In this document: positions 1-9,396 of the stretch, in pieces | Layout of the letters: every line of letters begins with the position of its first letter | Numbering within the stretch: the first letter of the stretch is position 1 | DNA from: Leptospira vanthielii serovar Holland str. Waz Holland = ATCC 700522 | GTDB taxonomy: Bacteria > Spirochaetota > Leptospiria > Leptospirales > Leptospiraceae | Reading direction: 5' to 3' | NCBI RefSeq assembly: GCF_000332455.1 | Contig: NZ_AOGY02000051.1 | Span: 1 to 64,000, forward strand | Length of the DNA stretch: 64,000 nucleotides | Translations under genes and position numbers: made by a program | Notes under the pieces: generated by a model | Seen by the model: the letters and a program-made list of their open reading frames with translations, nothing else | Told to the model about the DNA's origin: nothing | Databases searched by the model: none

Positions 1-5
1 CGAAG

Positions 6-834
6 TTATACGATTTCCCAAGGACTTCCCGGATGACAAAAATATACTTTCATTTGAGTATCTTTTGTAAATAGCTTATGGTTACTCATTTCTTTACCTT
101 GATCATAAGTTATCGAAAGTCTAAGCTCTGTTGGCATTTTTTTTAGTTCCTTGGCAAAACTTTTTCTGACGGTCCCAGCATCTGTGCTTGTTAAAGGAAC
201 CAGTATAACATTTCTAGTAGTTCTCTCTACAATTTGTACCAATTGCACTTTTTGTTGATTCTTTCCAATTATCAAATCACCTTCCCAATGTCCTGGAATT
301 GATCTTTTTTTCAACTGATTTTGGTCGTTCTTCAATGCTTATCATGTCTGGTATTTTACCTCTATTATCAGTATTTTTCGACTTTTTGTAGGGTTTCATC
401 TTTCGGCGTAGATAGCTTTGCAATTCCTTTTTTAGTTCGCCTCTCGGTAAAAGATAGATATAAGTATAAATAGTTTGATGGGAAACTGATTCTGTAATTC
501 CGCTTGGCAGATTTTCTTTTAAAGACATCTCTATTTGCTCTGGTGACCATTTAAGTTCTAATTTAGATTTTATAAATTTTCGTAAATTTGGATGTTTTTG
601 CAACTTTATTTTACCAGAATTTCTGGAACTTTCATTCTTCTGTGAAATGATTTGAGCATTTGATACTGAATAATTAATGAAAGAATTTCTTGAATAACCT
701 TTAGATAATTCTCTGGAAATGCTTGAAGGACTTCGATTCAGTATCTTAGCTATACTTCTAATACTTTCCTCTTTAAATCGCATCTCAGCAATTACTTCCC
801 TTTCTTTCAAATTAATTCTTGTATAATGATTCAT
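6..834 (-). pseudogene. IS30-family transposase, frameshifted and interrupted
   Basis: The N-terminal piece (277-834) has an IS30-type helix-turn-helix (ISRELSKG near residue 40), then loses frame after VEKK. The protein resumes in another frame (6-335) with the DDE-domain start IPGHWEGDLIIG and the second acidic motif TYDQGKE. The break coincides with a run of seven A (minus strand, about 305-311) and needs a +1 shift or one extra base; the in-phase A-AAA-AAG heptamer would shift -1 and does not restore the frame. The second frame ends at SPWEIV-stop, just where IS30 proteins continue to their third catalytic residue (Glu in NEN), so a second lesion is possible. Probably inactive, unless transcriptional slippage restores frame one. 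Confidence 0.85.
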
Positions 835-864
835 TTATTAACACCTTATTCATTAGATTATCGG

Positions 865-890
865 TGTTGCGTTAAAAATTTGATTCTACC
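865..890. repeat. Putative 26-bp terminal inverted repeat of the IS30-like element
   Basis: The sequence begins TGTTGCGTT and ends GATTCTACC. It matches the outer and inner blocks of the IS30 terminal repeat and has the same length. It marks the junction between IS and chromosome. The partner repeat lies beyond the left edge of the window, so pairing cannot be checked here. Confidence 0.6.
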
Positions 891-1137
891 ATTAGAAAAC
901 TATCTAAAAATCCACGAAATTGATTATGACGCAGAAAATGTGGCAGTGTTCGAAAACAACGAAGGAACCTCGATCCGAGCTTGTGAATTTCAAAAGGAAG
1001 ACCGCGTATGGATGGTCTACATGGTTGCCAACCAAATGCGGATGATCCTTGTGACTTACAACTCCGATGAAGAAGTGGGCGATGAACTTTTCCAGCAGTT
1101 AACGAACATTATCAGTTCAGTTCGGATATTGAATTAA
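891..1137 (+). pseudogene. 3' remnant of a gene cut by the IS30 element, unknown function
   Basis: An open frame continues to the IS boundary and could even start at an ATG inside the IS end (826). The codons before about 891 are IS sequence, however, so only about 82 residues are original. The remnant (…YDAENVAVFENNEG… to …SSVRILN) is soluble, acidic and alpha/beta-like, with no motif I recognise. It has no signal peptide because the natural 5' end is missing. It is probably a dead gene fragment; expression from an outward IS promoter cannot be excluded. Confidence 0.6.
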
Positions 1138-1219
1138 TTTCTTTCCCTTTTTTACTTTACAGAACCCAATTTTCTCTTAGTCTCAATTCCACTCTTTAGT
1201 GCCAAAATCAGGAGAAAAT

Positions 1220-2668
1220 ATGAAAAAAATAGGGTATGGAATTGGTGCGGTGATCGCAACCATTCTTCTCATCGTAATCATCGCATTAGTTTTTGCTGGG
1301 AGTTTTATCACTCCTAGTTTTCTTGTCAAACAAATCGAATCCGCCATCAATGTGCGCGCCCATGTAGAATCAGTCAATATCAACCTCATCAACGTCCTTT
1401 CTGGAATTGAGATTGAAGGGATCATCCTTGCTCCGAGGGATGAAGTGGCAAACCAAGGAACTCCACTGGACGAAAGGAAATCGAAACCCAAAGGTCTTAT
1501 CCAATTGGGAAAAGCAGAAGTTAAAATATCTTTTTTGGCTCTACTTACCAAAACCTTAAAAGTAAATAAAATTGTTCTAAAACAGCCTGTGATTTCCCTC
1601 ACTATGAATGAAGATGGAGGAAATAATCTCACCTCCCTTTTTAAAACACCAAAGATTGTGGATGGTGAGAAAAATCCTGCCCTTTCTGCGGAAGCAATTG
1701 CTGAAAAGAAAAAAGAAGCAGAAGAAGAGGCCAAAGAAGAAGCGAGTTCTCCTCCTTCGGGACCATTTTCTATCAAAGACATTCCTATTGCCATTAAGAT
1801 GGGTCTTGTAGGAATCCAAGATGGAAACATCCAAGTCAATATGCGCAAAACTGGCCAACAAATCCAAATCCAAAAATTAGATTTAGAATTAACAGATATC
1901 GATATTGATGGAAGTGATTTAGATTCGCATAACAACGTTGATGTGAATTTTGATGCCGATGTGACGATTGTTGGTAGAAACAAAAAAGAAGCTGCCAAGT
2001 TTATCTTAGAAACGGATGGAAAAGTAGTTCCTTTTGTTGTGAAAACGGGACTTGTGAATCCAAAAGTTATTTATGAAGTCACCATGAAAGAAGATTCCTT
2101 TGTTTCTGGATTTGCCGCCTTTGATGCCATTGCGGGAGAACTACCTGTAATGAACCAAGCTGGCCTCAAACTCGATAAACTGAAAGAAAAAGCAGAACTA
2201 AGGAAAGATGTTTCCTTTAAGGTTGAGTATAGCAACGGTAAGGTTACTTTTTTGGATGAACCGACCTTTCCCACAAAAAACTATGACCTACAAATTACAA
2301 AAGGATCTTATATAGTCACAACCACAAACTACCATGAAATGAAAATGGGAATGTTGTATGATGAAGACGAATCAAAAAAGTCTCTAGCATCTTTGGATGA
2401 AAAAATCAAACAAGCCACCAAAGGCCAAGGGGATACAAAAGCCCTTCGTAATAAAATCGTGGGAAACCTAGTGAAAGACGAAAGACTATTTATTCCCTTT
2501 CGCACTTATGGAGACATTCGTAATCCCAATGTGGAACTCGGGGTGGGTCTTGGAACACTTACTGATTTGATTGGTGGTGCTGTGAAGGAAGTCATCAAGG
2601 GCAAAGCAGCCGATGCCTTGAAAAAAATTCCAGGTGCAGGAGATGCACTAAAAGGACTCGGTTTCTAA
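1220..2668 (+). CDS. AsmA/DUF748-like inner-membrane-anchored protein
   Basis: This is a 482-residue protein with one N-terminal membrane segment (about residues 5-28), followed by a long periplasmic region. Early repeats of the form 'V..VNINLINVLSGIEIEGI…KAEVKISFLALLTKTLKVNKIVLKQP' are typical of AsmA family proteins. Residues about 150-170 are a Lys/Glu-rich stretch, then a Pro-rich linker. AsmA relatives are implicated in envelope lipid homeostasis or lipid transfer between membranes; that role is inferred from the family. The start at 1220 is chosen for the AGGAG five bases upstream rather than an in-frame ATG at 1199. It is monocistronic, ending at a strong hairpin. Function beyond the family level is unknown. 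Confidence 0.75.
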   Translation: MKKIGYGIGAVIATILLIVIIALVFAGSFITPSFLVKQIESAINVRAHVESVNINLINVLSGIEIEGIILAPRDEVANQGTPLDERKSKPKGLIQLGKAEVKISFLALLTKTLKVNKIVLKQPVISLTMNEDGGNNLTSLFKTPKIVDGEKNPALSAEAIAEKKKEAEEEAKEEASSPPSGPFSIKDIPIAIKMGLVGIQDGNIQVNMRKTGQQIQIQKLDLELTDIDIDGSDLDSHNNVDVNFDADVTIVGRNKKEAAKFILETDGKVVPFVVKTGLVNPKVIYEVTMKEDSFVSGFAAFDAIAGELPVMNQAGLKLDKLKEKAELRKDVSFKVEYSNGKVTFLDEPTFPTKNYDLQITKGSYIVTTTNYHEMKMGMLYDEDESKKSLASLDEKIKQATKGQGDTKALRNKIVGNLVKDERLFIPFRTYGDIRNPNVELGVGLGTLTDLIGGAVKEVIKGKAADALKKIPGAGDALKGLGF

Positions 2669-2689
2669 ACACTAATTGTACATAAAAAA

Positions 2690-2714
2690 GGGACTAAACA
2701 TTTAGTCCCTTTTT
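2690..2714. terminator. Bidirectional rho-independent terminator
   Basis: A perfect nine-base stem GGGACTAAA / TTTAGTCCC with a two-base centre is flanked by A-runs on one side and five T on the other. It sits between the convergent AsmA-like gene and typA and can serve both. Confidence 0.92.
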
Positions 2715-2737
2715 ACTCTGTTTAAGGTGCGTTTTTT

Positions 2738-4546
2738 CTAACGACCACCACTAGATCTTTTTCTCATACTGGCATCCAAAACCTTTTTACGAAGACGTAA
2801 ACTTTGTGGTGTGACTTCCAAAAGTTCATCATCATCCAAAAATTCTATGGATTGTTCCAAAGTTAGTTTCCTTGGGGGAATGAGGCGGATCGCTTCATCA
2901 GACCCGGAAGCCCGAACGTTGGTTAATTTCTTTTCTCGAACCGGGTTTACTTCTAAATCAGTGTCACGGCTATTCATTCCTAGGATCATTCCAGGATATA
3001 CAGCAACTTGTGGTTCGATGAAAAGATCTCCACGTTCTTGCACTTTCCAAAGAGCATAAGCCGTCGAATCTCCAGAGTCCATAGAAATAAGAGCTCCGTT
3101 TTTACGACCAGGAATTTCGCCTTTGTATTTATCAAACTTTAGGAAACGACTAGACATAACCCCTTCCCCTCGTGTTTCCGAAATGAAGTGTCCTCTAAAA
3201 CCAATAAGTCCTCGTGTCGGAATGATGTATTCCACTCGAGTGATTCCTGAAGTATGCGCATCCATTCCTTGTAACTCACCTTTACGGCGGTTCAGTTCTT
3301 GGATACAAGCACCAGAGTATTGGTCAGGTAAATCCATCACGAGTGTTTCGTATGGTTCAATTTTCTCATTCGCTTCGTTGTATTTGATGATGACTTCAGG
3401 TCGAGATACTTGGAGTTCGTACCCTTCTCTTCGCATGTTTTCAATGAGGATGGATAAGTGGAGTTCCCCACGTCCCAAAATTTTAAAACGATCTTTATCT
3501 TCTGTTTCTTCCAAACGCAGTGCTACGTTGGTTTCTAACTCTCGGTCAAGACGTTCACGTAAGTTCCGTGTTGTTACATACTTTCCTTCTTTACCAGCAA
3601 ACGGAGAGTTGTTTACCATAAAGAACATGGATACAGTCGGTTCTTCTACTTGGATGGCTGGAAGTGGGAGTGGATTCCCTAAGTCACAAACGGTATCCCC
3701 GATAAATACATCCGGAATTCCCGCCATGGCCACGATATCCCCAGACCCCGCTTCATCAATTTCGTAACGAGTGAGTCCTTCGTATCCATAAAGTTTTGTG
3801 ATTTTATAATTGGCAGTGGTTCCGTTGGTTTTAGCAAGAGTGACATCCGCACCCTTTTTCATCGTACCTTGGTAAATTTTACCAATGGCAATACGACCTA
3901 CATATTCATTATAGTCAAGAGCAGTGACTTGGAATTGAAGTTCTTTGTGGCTGTCTCTTTTCACCGGCGGAACATGTTCTAAAACTTTATCTAGAAGTGG
4001 TTCGATGTTAGATCCTGGAACTTCGGATAGATGGTTTACGGCCCAACCTTGTTTTGCGGAAGCATAGATGATAGGGAAGTCTAACTGTTCTTCTGTGGCA
4101 CCAAGATCACTGAATAGGTCAAATACCTTATCCACCGAAAAACCTGGCCTTGCCCCTTCCCTGTCGACTTTATTCACCACTACAATCGGTTTGTGGCCTA
4201 GTTGGAGTGATTTCCCAAGTACAAACCTGGTTTGTGGCATTGGCCCGTCAAAAGCGTCCACAAGTAAAAGTGTACAGTCTGTCATGGACAAAACTCGTTC
4301 CACTTCTCCTCCGAAGTCAGCGTGACCTGGAGTATCTACGATATTAATGCGGGTTCCCTTATACTTTACCGAAGTGTTTTTGGCAAGGATCGTAATCCCT
4401 TTTTCTTGCTCCAATGCATTGGAGTCCATAATTCTCTCTCGGTCTTCTTTCGCGGTTACGGCGCCCGTATGGCGAAGGATACAATCTGTGAGTGTCGTCT
4501 TACCGTGGTCGACGTGTGCGATGATGGCGATGTTGCGAATTTCCAT
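2738..4546 (-). CDS. typA: Ribosome-associated translational GTPase TypA/BipA
   Basis: This 602-residue translational GTPase of the EF-G-like superfamily acts on the ribosome in subunit assembly and stress adaptation. The G1 motif AHVDHGKTT lies near the N-terminus, followed by the switch-II motif [12 protein letters not shown] and NKVD for guanine specificity. It continues with domain II, the domain V-like part (TRGLIGFRG) and the TypA-specific C-terminal region. The length is normal for the family. The start is set at 4546 ([15 protein letters not shown]), where homologues begin; an in-frame upstream ATG at 4567 would add seven residues. It is divergent from the rplU operon, with 118 bases between starts. 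Confidence 0.97.
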   Translation of the reverse strand: MEIRNIAIIAHVDHGKTTLTDCILRHTGAVTAKEDRERIMDSNALEQEKGITILAKNTSVKYKGTRINIVDTPGHADFGGEVERVLSMTDCTLLLVDAFDGPMPQTRFVLGKSLQLGHKPIVVVNKVDREGARPGFSVDKVFDLFSDLGATEEQLDFPIIYASAKQGWAVNHLSEVPGSNIEPLLDKVLEHVPPVKRDSHKELQFQVTALDYNEYVGRIAIGKIYQGTMKKGADVTLAKTNGTTANYKITKLYGYEGLTRYEIDEAGSGDIVAMAGIPDVFIGDTVCDLGNPLPLPAIQVEEPTVSMFFMVNNSPFAGKEGKYVTTRNLRERLDRELETNVALRLEETEDKDRFKILGRGELHLSILIENMRREGYELQVSRPEVIIKYNEANEKIEPYETLVMDLPDQYSGACIQELNRRKGELQGMDAHTSGITRVEYIIPTRGLIGFRGHFISETRGEGVMSSRFLKFDKYKGEIPGRKNGALISMDSGDSTAYALWKVQERGDLFIEPQVAVYPGMILGMNSRDTDLEVNPVREKKLTNVRASGSDEAIRLIPPRKLTLEQSIEFLDDDELLEVTPQSLRLRKKVLDASMRKRSSGGR

Positions 4547-4597
4547 TGTTTTTACCAGAAATTCCAATCCACTTAGGCTGTAAATGGGGATTTGCGT

Positions 4598-4603
4598 TTG
4601 ACA
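4598..4603 (+). promoter_or_regulatory. Candidate -35 element for the rplU-prp-rpmA operon
   Basis: A perfect TTGACA lies 62 bases before the rplU start in the typA-rplU divergent spacer. No convincing TATAAT is present at 16-18 bases (4620-4626 reads AATCCTG), so only the -35 part is supported. The complementary strand reads TTGTCA and could serve typA. Confidence 0.35.
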
Positions 4604-4664
4604 AGAGGTGCCTATCAGAAATCCTGGTAAGAACTACATTCGAGAAAGAGATTAGGATAGTTAT

Positions 4665-4973
4665 ATGTTCGCCATCATTGAACTTGGAGCCAAACAATTT
4701 AAAGTGTCTCCTGACCAGGTATTCGTCGCCGAAAAAACAGGAAACTCGGTCGGAAGTACAGTAGAAACAAAAGTCCTACTCCTTTCCGATAACAATAAAG
4801 TAAACATTGGATCGCCAGCGCTTTCCGGTGCCAAAGTAACTTTAAAGGTATTAGAAGACTGTAAGGGTGAAAAAATCCACGGCTTTAAATACAAAAAAAG
4901 AAAGAACTACAAGAGATCTTGGGGTCATAGACAACAACTCCAAAAACTCCAAGTAGTATCAATCAACGGATAA
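4665..4973 (+). CDS. rplU: 50S ribosomal protein L21 (bL21)
   Basis: This 102-residue protein is the normal bL21 length. It begins MFAIIELGAKQFKV and ends with the basic rRNA-binding tail (HGFKYKKRKNYKRSWGHRQQ). It binds 23S rRNA and contacts L20. It is the first gene of an operon with the cysteine-protease-like gene and rpmA, the usual bL21-Prp-bL27 order. Its TAA stop is directly followed by the TTG start of the next gene, so translation of the two is probably coupled. Confidence 0.97.
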   Translation: MFAIIELGAKQFKVSPDQVFVAEKTGNSVGSTVETKVLLLSDNNKVNIGSPALSGAKVTLKVLEDCKGEKIHGFKYKKRKNYKRSWGHRQQLQKLQVVSING

Positions 4974-5303
4974 TTGATTTATAGTAAGATTTTTAAAAAT
5001 TTAGGAGGGAAAATCGCAGGAATCCAACTGGAAGGACATTCTCCCAAGAACTTAGGTTCAAACGGCGAAAACCTTTTGTGTGCTGGAGTATCCACTCTTG
5101 TTCAGAGTGCACACTCGTATTTGGCATCACAAAACAGTTTGGAATCGGAAACAAAACGAGACGGGTATTTAGAGTTTTTAGTCAAAATGGACCAAAGGGA
5201 TGGCTACCAAAGCCTACTTTCTATGGTGGAGTTTGGATTAAAAAGTTTATCAACTGCTCATTCCGAAGCGATTTCCATCCAAGACGTAATCATAAAGGGG
5301 TAA
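4974..5303 (+). CDS. prp: Prp-like (DUF464) ribosomal-processing cysteine protease homologue
   Basis: The protein has 109 residues and starts at TTG immediately after the rplU stop. It carries the family's catalytic pair: His in EGHSPKN (about residue 22) and Cys in LLCAGVSTL (about residue 37), with the spacing seen in Prp (GH…CAxVS). In Firmicutes Prp removes an N-terminal extension from bL27. Here the adjacent bL27 has no such extension (it begins MATKKGGGS), so the usual substrate is missing. Placement between rplU and rpmA supports the family call; the actual substrate is unknown. Some acidic/Gly positions near the Cys differ from Firmicute Prp (NGENLLCA versus GxDIVCA). Confidence 0.8.
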   Translation: MIYSKIFKNLGGKIAGIQLEGHSPKNLGSNGENLLCAGVSTLVQSAHSYLASQNSLESETKRDGYLEFLVKMDQRDGYQSLLSMVEFGLKSLSTAHSEAISIQDVIIKG

Positions 5304-5307
5304 ACAA

Positions 5308-5565
5308 ATGGCTACAAAAAAAGGTGGGGGATCCACAAAGAACGGTCGTGATTCGGTATCGAAAAGACTTGGTGTAAAAGTTTACGGTGGTCAACTCGCA
5401 ATTGCTGGTAACATCATCGTTCGCCAAAGAGGAACAGAATACAAACCCGGAAAGAACGTAGGAATGGGTCGTGACCATACCCTATTTGCACTGATTGACG
5501 GTGTTGTTACTTTCGAACATGTAACGAGAGAAAGACAACAAATCTCCGTTTACCCGAAAGTATAA
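5308..5565 (+). CDS. rpmA: 50S ribosomal protein L27 (bL27)
   Basis: This 85-residue protein has the typical bL27 N-terminus ([15 protein letters not shown]), which reaches the peptidyl-transferase centre, and the conserved [15 protein letters not shown] segment. An in-frame TAA at 5293-5295 and the lack of any start codon between it and 5308 rule out a longer N-terminal extension of the kind cleaved by Prp. It lies four bases after the prp stop and is followed by a rho-independent terminator. Confidence 0.97.
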   Translation: MATKKGGGSTKNGRDSVSKRLGVKVYGGQLAIAGNIIVRQRGTEYKPGKNVGMGRDHTLFALIDGVVTFEHVTRERQQISVYPKV

Positions 5566-5566
5566 T

Positions 5567-5627
5567 CCTCTCTTACAGATGAGAGGACAAAACCCGTTTT
5601 AGGATTTCCTTGAACGGGTTTTTTTTT
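5567..5627 (+). terminator. Rho-independent terminator of the rplU-prp-rpmA operon
   Basis: Two stems lie in tandem: CCTCTC/GAGAGG (5567-5572 with 5581-5586), then AACCCGTT/AACGGGTT (5591-5598 with 5613-5620). The second is followed by an unbroken T-run. The second stem is a classical terminator; the first may stabilise the 3' end. obgE starts 14 bases further on, so its expression needs read-through or an internal promoter. Confidence 0.88.
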
Positions 5628-5641
5628 GACCAAAGGATATT

Positions 5642-6667
5642 ATGAGCGGATTTATCGACGAAGTACCCATTCGAATTCGAGCCGGACACGGAGGGGCAGG
5701 TTCTGTCCACTTCCATAAAGAGAAGTTTGTCGAATTTGGTGGCCCTGACGGGGGTGATGGAGGAAAAGGAGGAGATGTCATTTTCCTTGCCGAAGGACGG
5801 ATGATGACTTTGGAAAATTACCTACCCGACCGTTTGTATTCTGCCCAAGACGGCGAACCTGGCCTTGGACAAAACAGACATGGAAAAAACGGAGAAGACT
5901 TAATCCTCAAAGTTCCCGTAGGAACTCAAATCCTCGATTCGGTGACTATGGAACTTCTCTATGATTTCAATTTTGATGGAGAAAGTTTTACCATTGCCAC
6001 CGGAGGGCGCGGTGGAAAAGGAAATACTTTTTTCAAAACATCCATCCAACAAGCACCGAGATATAGCCAACCCGGAGAGGAAGGCGGCGAACTATCGTTA
6101 TTGTTAGAGCTGAAACTCCTCGCAGACATTGGCATTGTAGGACTTCCTAACGCTGGCAAGTCGACCTTACTTGCAAAAATCACTCATGCCCATCCTAAAA
6201 TTGCTGGTTATGCCTTTACTACCCTCTCCCCTAACTTAGGTGTGGTGCATAGACATGAAGATTTATTTCGTTATACAGTAGCAGATATCCCTGGAATCAT
6301 TGAAGGGGCTTCTCGCGGTGTGGGCCTTGGGATTAGTTTTCTCAAACACATTGAAAGGGTCCAAGGGATTCTATTTTTATTCGATGGTGGGAATTTACAA
6401 CTCGAAGAAGAATTGGAAATGTTACGAAGTGAACTTGGGAATTACAATGACTCTCTTTTGGATAAAAAATTTCTCATTGTCATCAACAAAATGGATATTT
6501 GGGATAATGACCCCGAGTTCACGGCAGAGATTCAAAAGAACTATTCTCATCTAGGTGAAATTATTTGTATTTCAGCAGACAAAGAGTCAAACCTTGATTA
6601 TTTACTCGAACGGATAGATAAAGTATTCTTTCCTGAAAAAACTAAGTTAGTTTATGAAAACACGTAA
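5642..6667 (+). CDS. obgE: Obg family GTPase (ribosome assembly)
   Basis: The protein has 341 residues. The glycine-rich Obg fold occupies the first ~158 residues ([25 protein letters not shown]), followed by the GTPase domain with G1 GLPNAGKST, switch-[12 protein letters not shown] and NKMD. There is no long C-terminal extension, so it is the short form of the family. Obg binds the 50S subunit late in assembly and links it to stress signals. It overlaps proB by 14 bases; rplU-rpmA-obgE-proB is a widely conserved order. Confidence 0.97.
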   Translation: MSGFIDEVPIRIRAGHGGAGSVHFHKEKFVEFGGPDGGDGGKGGDVIFLAEGRMMTLENYLPDRLYSAQDGEPGLGQNRHGKNGEDLILKVPVGTQILDSVTMELLYDFNFDGESFTIATGGRGGKGNTFFKTSIQQAPRYSQPGEEGGELSLLLELKLLADIGIVGLPNAGKSTLLAKITHAHPKIAGYAFTTLSPNLGVVHRHEDLFRYTVADIPGIIEGASRGVGLGISFLKHIERVQGILFLFDGGNLQLEEELEMLRSELGNYNDSLLDKKFLIVINKMDIWDNDPEFTAEIQKNYSHLGEIICISADKESNLDYLLERIDKVFFPEKTKLVYENT

Positions 6668-7514
6668 GGAATTTTTAAACTCCATCCAAAAAGCAAAGCT
6701 CATTGTTGTAAAAATTGGAAGTGCTCGTGTTTCGGGCGAAGAATCCAAAATTAATGACTTTTTATATGACCTTGTTGGTGATATCCGAAGTTTACGTGAC
6801 CAAGGAAAAGAAGTGATTCTTGTTTCTTCGGGTGCCATTGCTCAAGGGAAAAAACTATTGGTCAACCAAAACGGAAATCTTCCCAATGGAAAAACCACCC
6901 TTGCCGAGAAACAAGCGTTTGCTGCTATGGGCCAAAACAAACTACTCAATTTGTATGAAAGTTTTTTTAGCCGAGTCAATATTCCTATCGCTCAAATTTT
7001 ATTTGGAAGAAAAGACTTAAACGAAGAAAAAAGTTTTACCAACCTGAAACAAACCTTTCGCCAACTTTTGGATTGGGGAATCCTCCCTATCGTCAATGAA
7101 AACGACTCTGTATCTACCGAAGAGATCAATCTGGGAGATAATGACATTCTTTCTGCCATTGTGGCCTCCATTGTGGGTGCTGACCTACTTCTTGTATTAA
7201 CGGGTGTGGATGGTTTTTTAAAAGAAAATTCCAAAATCGATTTATTTACCGAAATTAGCAAGGAAACGGAAAACCTTGCCACTGGACCTTCTGGACCCGG
7301 CACCGGTGGTATGTTTACCAAAATCAATGCCGCGAAACTTTTGTTACCGTTTGGAATTAAAACAGGGATTGTAAACGGGGAGGAGAAACATGCCATCTCT
7401 CAATTTTTTGAAAAGGAAAATATTGGAACTTTAGTGGCCAATGAATCGTTTCCTCATAGAATTCCAACCACATCGGAGATCCAAACGCATTTCTTTTCTT
7501 TACCCTCGGAGTGA
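6654..7514 (+). CDS. proB: Glutamate 5-kinase, short form without PUA domain
   Basis: The enzyme phosphorylates L-glutamate to gamma-glutamyl phosphate, the first step of proline synthesis. It has 286 residues, covering only the amino-acid-kinase domain: KIGSARVS near the N-terminus, the SSGAIAQG nucleotide-binding loop, NENDSV, and the [12 protein letters not shown] segment. The C-terminal PUA domain of enzymes such as E. coli ProB (about 367 residues) is absent, as in some other bacterial ProB. It starts inside the end of obgE and is followed three bases later by proA. Confidence 0.95.
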   Translation: MKTRKEFLNSIQKAKLIVVKIGSARVSGEESKINDFLYDLVGDIRSLRDQGKEVILVSSGAIAQGKKLLVNQNGNLPNGKTTLAEKQAFAAMGQNKLLNLYESFFSRVNIPIAQILFGRKDLNEEKSFTNLKQTFRQLLDWGILPIVNENDSVSTEEINLGDNDILSAIVASIVGADLLLVLTGVDGFLKENSKIDLFTEISKETENLATGPSGPGTGGMFTKINAAKLLLPFGIKTGIVNGEEKHAISQFFEKENIGTLVANESFPHRIPTTSEIQTHFFSLPSE

Positions 7515-7517
7515 ATT

Positions 7518-8783
7518 ATGGCAGATGAATTGACAACCTACGCAAAGGAATTAGCCTCCAAGGCTAAGTTAGCAAGTAGAGCCTTGAAAGGACTTACCAC
7601 CCTTCAAAAAAATGCAGTCCTTCTCCGTGTGGAAGAACTCCTTTTAACAAACGAAGCCGCAATCATTGAAAAAAACCAATTGGATATGAAAAACGGAAAA
7701 GAGAAAGGACTCTCTTCCGCTATGATGGACCGCCTTCTTTTAGATTCCAAACGAATCAAAGGAATGGCTAAAAGCATCGAAGAGATTCGTAACCTTCCAG
7801 ATCCCGTTGGCGAAGTGGTTCGAGGAACAATCCTTCCGAATGGACTCGAACTTCTCACCAAACGAGTACCTATTGGTGTGGTGATGACAATCTTTGAATC
7901 TAGACCCAATGTCATTATTGACATCGCCTCTCTTTCTTTTAAATCAGGTAACGCTTGTATTTTGCGAGGTGGTTCAGAAGCCTTTCATTCGAATTTGATT
8001 CTATCCTCATTATTCCACCAAGCAATTGAAGAAATAAAACTCCCTGGAGTAACAAAAGATGTTGTTACCTTTGTAGAAAATACAGAACGCGCAGCCATGG
8101 TTCCCTTCTTCCAATTGGAAAACCTGATTGATGTGATTGTTCCTCGTGGTGGGGAGGCCCTCATTCGGTTTGTATCTGAGAATAGTAAAATCCCTGTAAT
8201 TAAACATGATAAAGGTGTTACTAATCTCTATTTATCAAACCATGCCAATCCGGAGATTGTTCTTCCCATTCTTGTAAATTCCAAAGTACAACGTCCTGGG
8301 GTATGTAATGCTTTAGAAAATTTGTTTATCCATAAAGATTATCCGAATCTTGCAGGATTACTTTCTAACTTAGAATCTTCTGGAATCCAAATTCTTGGGG
8401 ATACTTCGATTCAAAAACAACTCTCTACCGCCAAACCTGCGTCAGAAGATGATTTTTATACAGAATTTTTAGATATAAGACTGAGTGTCCGAATTGTGGG
8501 TTCTGTGACAGAAGCCATGGAAAATATTCGTAAGTATAGTTCTGGCCATACCGAATGTATATTATCAGAAGACGTTTCTGAAATTCGTAAATTCCAACAA
8601 GAATTAGATAGTGCGGCCATTTTTGTGAATTGTTCCACCAGGTTTCATGATGGAGGTGAGTATGGCCTTGGTGCTGAAGTTGGAATTTCTACAGGGAAAC
8701 TCCATGTACGTGGACCTATGGGCCTCATCCACCTAACTACAACGACTACATATGTAACGGGTGGCGGGCAGGTCCGCGGCTAA
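7518..8783 (+). CDS. proA: Gamma-glutamyl phosphate reductase
   Basis: The enzyme reduces gamma-glutamyl phosphate with NADPH to glutamate semialdehyde, the second step of proline synthesis. It has 421 residues, normal for ProA. Visible motifs are [14 protein letters not shown], the active-site segment [12 protein letters not shown] with the catalytic Cys, and the C-terminal [17 protein letters not shown] and RGPMGL segments. The coding sequence lies directly after proB and ends one base before nadD begins. Confidence 0.97.
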   Translation: MADELTTYAKELASKAKLASRALKGLTTLQKNAVLLRVEELLLTNEAAIIEKNQLDMKNGKEKGLSSAMMDRLLLDSKRIKGMAKSIEEIRNLPDPVGEVVRGTILPNGLELLTKRVPIGVVMTIFESRPNVIIDIASLSFKSGNACILRGGSEAFHSNLILSSLFHQAIEEIKLPGVTKDVVTFVENTERAAMVPFFQLENLIDVIVPRGGEALIRFVSENSKIPVIKHDKGVTNLYLSNHANPEIVLPILVNSKVQRPGVCNALENLFIHKDYPNLAGLLSNLESSGIQILGDTSIQKQLSTAKPASEDDFYTEFLDIRLSVRIVGSVTEAMENIRKYSSGHTECILSEDVSEIRKFQQELDSAAIFVNCSTRFHDGGEYGLGAEVGISTGKLHVRGPMGLIHLTTTTTYVTGGGQVRG

Positions 8784-8784
8784 A

Positions 8785-9396
8785 ATGGAAGTTCTTTTTT
8801 TTGGAGGAAGTTTCAATCCCCCCCACCGAGGACATCGGCATGTGATTGAAACGATTTCCAAAACGTATCCGAATGCCCTTTTGTATGTTTGTCCTAATTA
8901 CGTTTCTCCTTTTAAGGTTGGTGAACGCACCTTTACACCAGGAGAAATTTGGGAACTCTGTTTGGCTGAATTTGAAGGACTCCTTTCTGAAAAAGTGATC
9001 CTTTGGGATGAGGAAATTAAACAATCAAATATAAGTTATACGATCGATAGCTTAGAGGCACTAAAATGTCTCCATCCAGACGCCGAACTTTCTTTGGTTA
9101 TAGGAGAAGACAATTTAAGTTCTTTTGATCAGTGGAAGTCCTACTTAGAAATCCTAAAAGCCACCAAACAACTAATTGTAGTTCGCAGGGAGACTTCGTA
9201 TCCCCAAGAGATCCAGCTACCGAACTTCCTTCCTAAATCGCATGTTCTCATTTTAGAAAATCCGATCCTTCCGATGAGTAGCAAAGAAATTCGGAAAATT
9301 GCCAACGGAGACTGGGAGGAGCCATTTGTTTTACCAAAAACAAGAGAACTCGCTATCCAGTTTTTAAAAGCAAAACAGGGTGATGTTTTTTTGTGA
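8785..9396 (+). CDS. nadD: Nicotinate-nucleotide adenylyltransferase
   Basis: NadD adenylates nicotinate mononucleotide to deamido-NAD, part of NAD synthesis. It has 203 residues. The nucleotidyltransferase fingerprint GGSFNPPHRGH is at the N-terminus and the second motif MSSKEIRK is near the C-terminus. The start is ATG at 8785, one base after the proA stop. A GTG at 8761 inside proA would add eight residues before the conserved GGSFNP but lies against the family alignment. It overlaps the next gene by four bases (GTGA). Confidence 0.95.
   Translation: MEVLFFGGSFNPPHRGHRHVIETISKTYPNALLYVCPNYVSPFKVGERTFTPGEIWELCLAEFEGLLSEKVILWDEEIKQSNISYTIDSLEALKCLHPDAELSLVIGEDNLSSFDQWKSYLEILKATKQLIVVRRETSYPQEIQLPNFLPKSHVLILENPILPMSSKEIRKIANGDWEEPFVLPKTRELAIQFLKAKQGDVFL

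Larger units (their letters stand above)
1..890 (-). mobile_element. IS30-family insertion sequence, partial (one end)
   Basis: This is the transposase-upstream end of an IS30-like element; the other end lies outside the window. The outer boundary is placed at about 890 because 865-890 reads as a 26-base terminal repeat (TGTTGCGTT... ...GATTCTACC). That resembles, on the opposite strand, the terminal repeat of E. coli IS30 as I remember it (TGTAGATTC... ...AACGCAACA). Inside it, on the minus strand, is a transposase reading frame broken by a frameshift. The segment looks more AT-rich than its neighbours, consistent with acquired DNA. The family is well supported by the transposase; the exact boundary depends on the remembered repeat. 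Confidence 0.8.

Noticed and set aside
303..312. A-AAA-AAG slippery heptamer in the transposase as a programmed -1 frameshift
   Set aside because: The heptamer is in phase for -1, but the restored transposase frame needs +1 (or loss of one A), so the classic -1 mechanism does not fit.
1183..1998. Long reverse open frame opposite the AsmA-like gene
   Set aside because: Ser/Thr-rich low-complexity translation with no family motifs, fully antisense to a gene with signal anchor and ribosome site.
3123..3767. 214-codon frame on the plus strand inside typA
   Set aside because: Antisense shadow of a highly conserved GTPase; composition is that of a mirrored coding frame.
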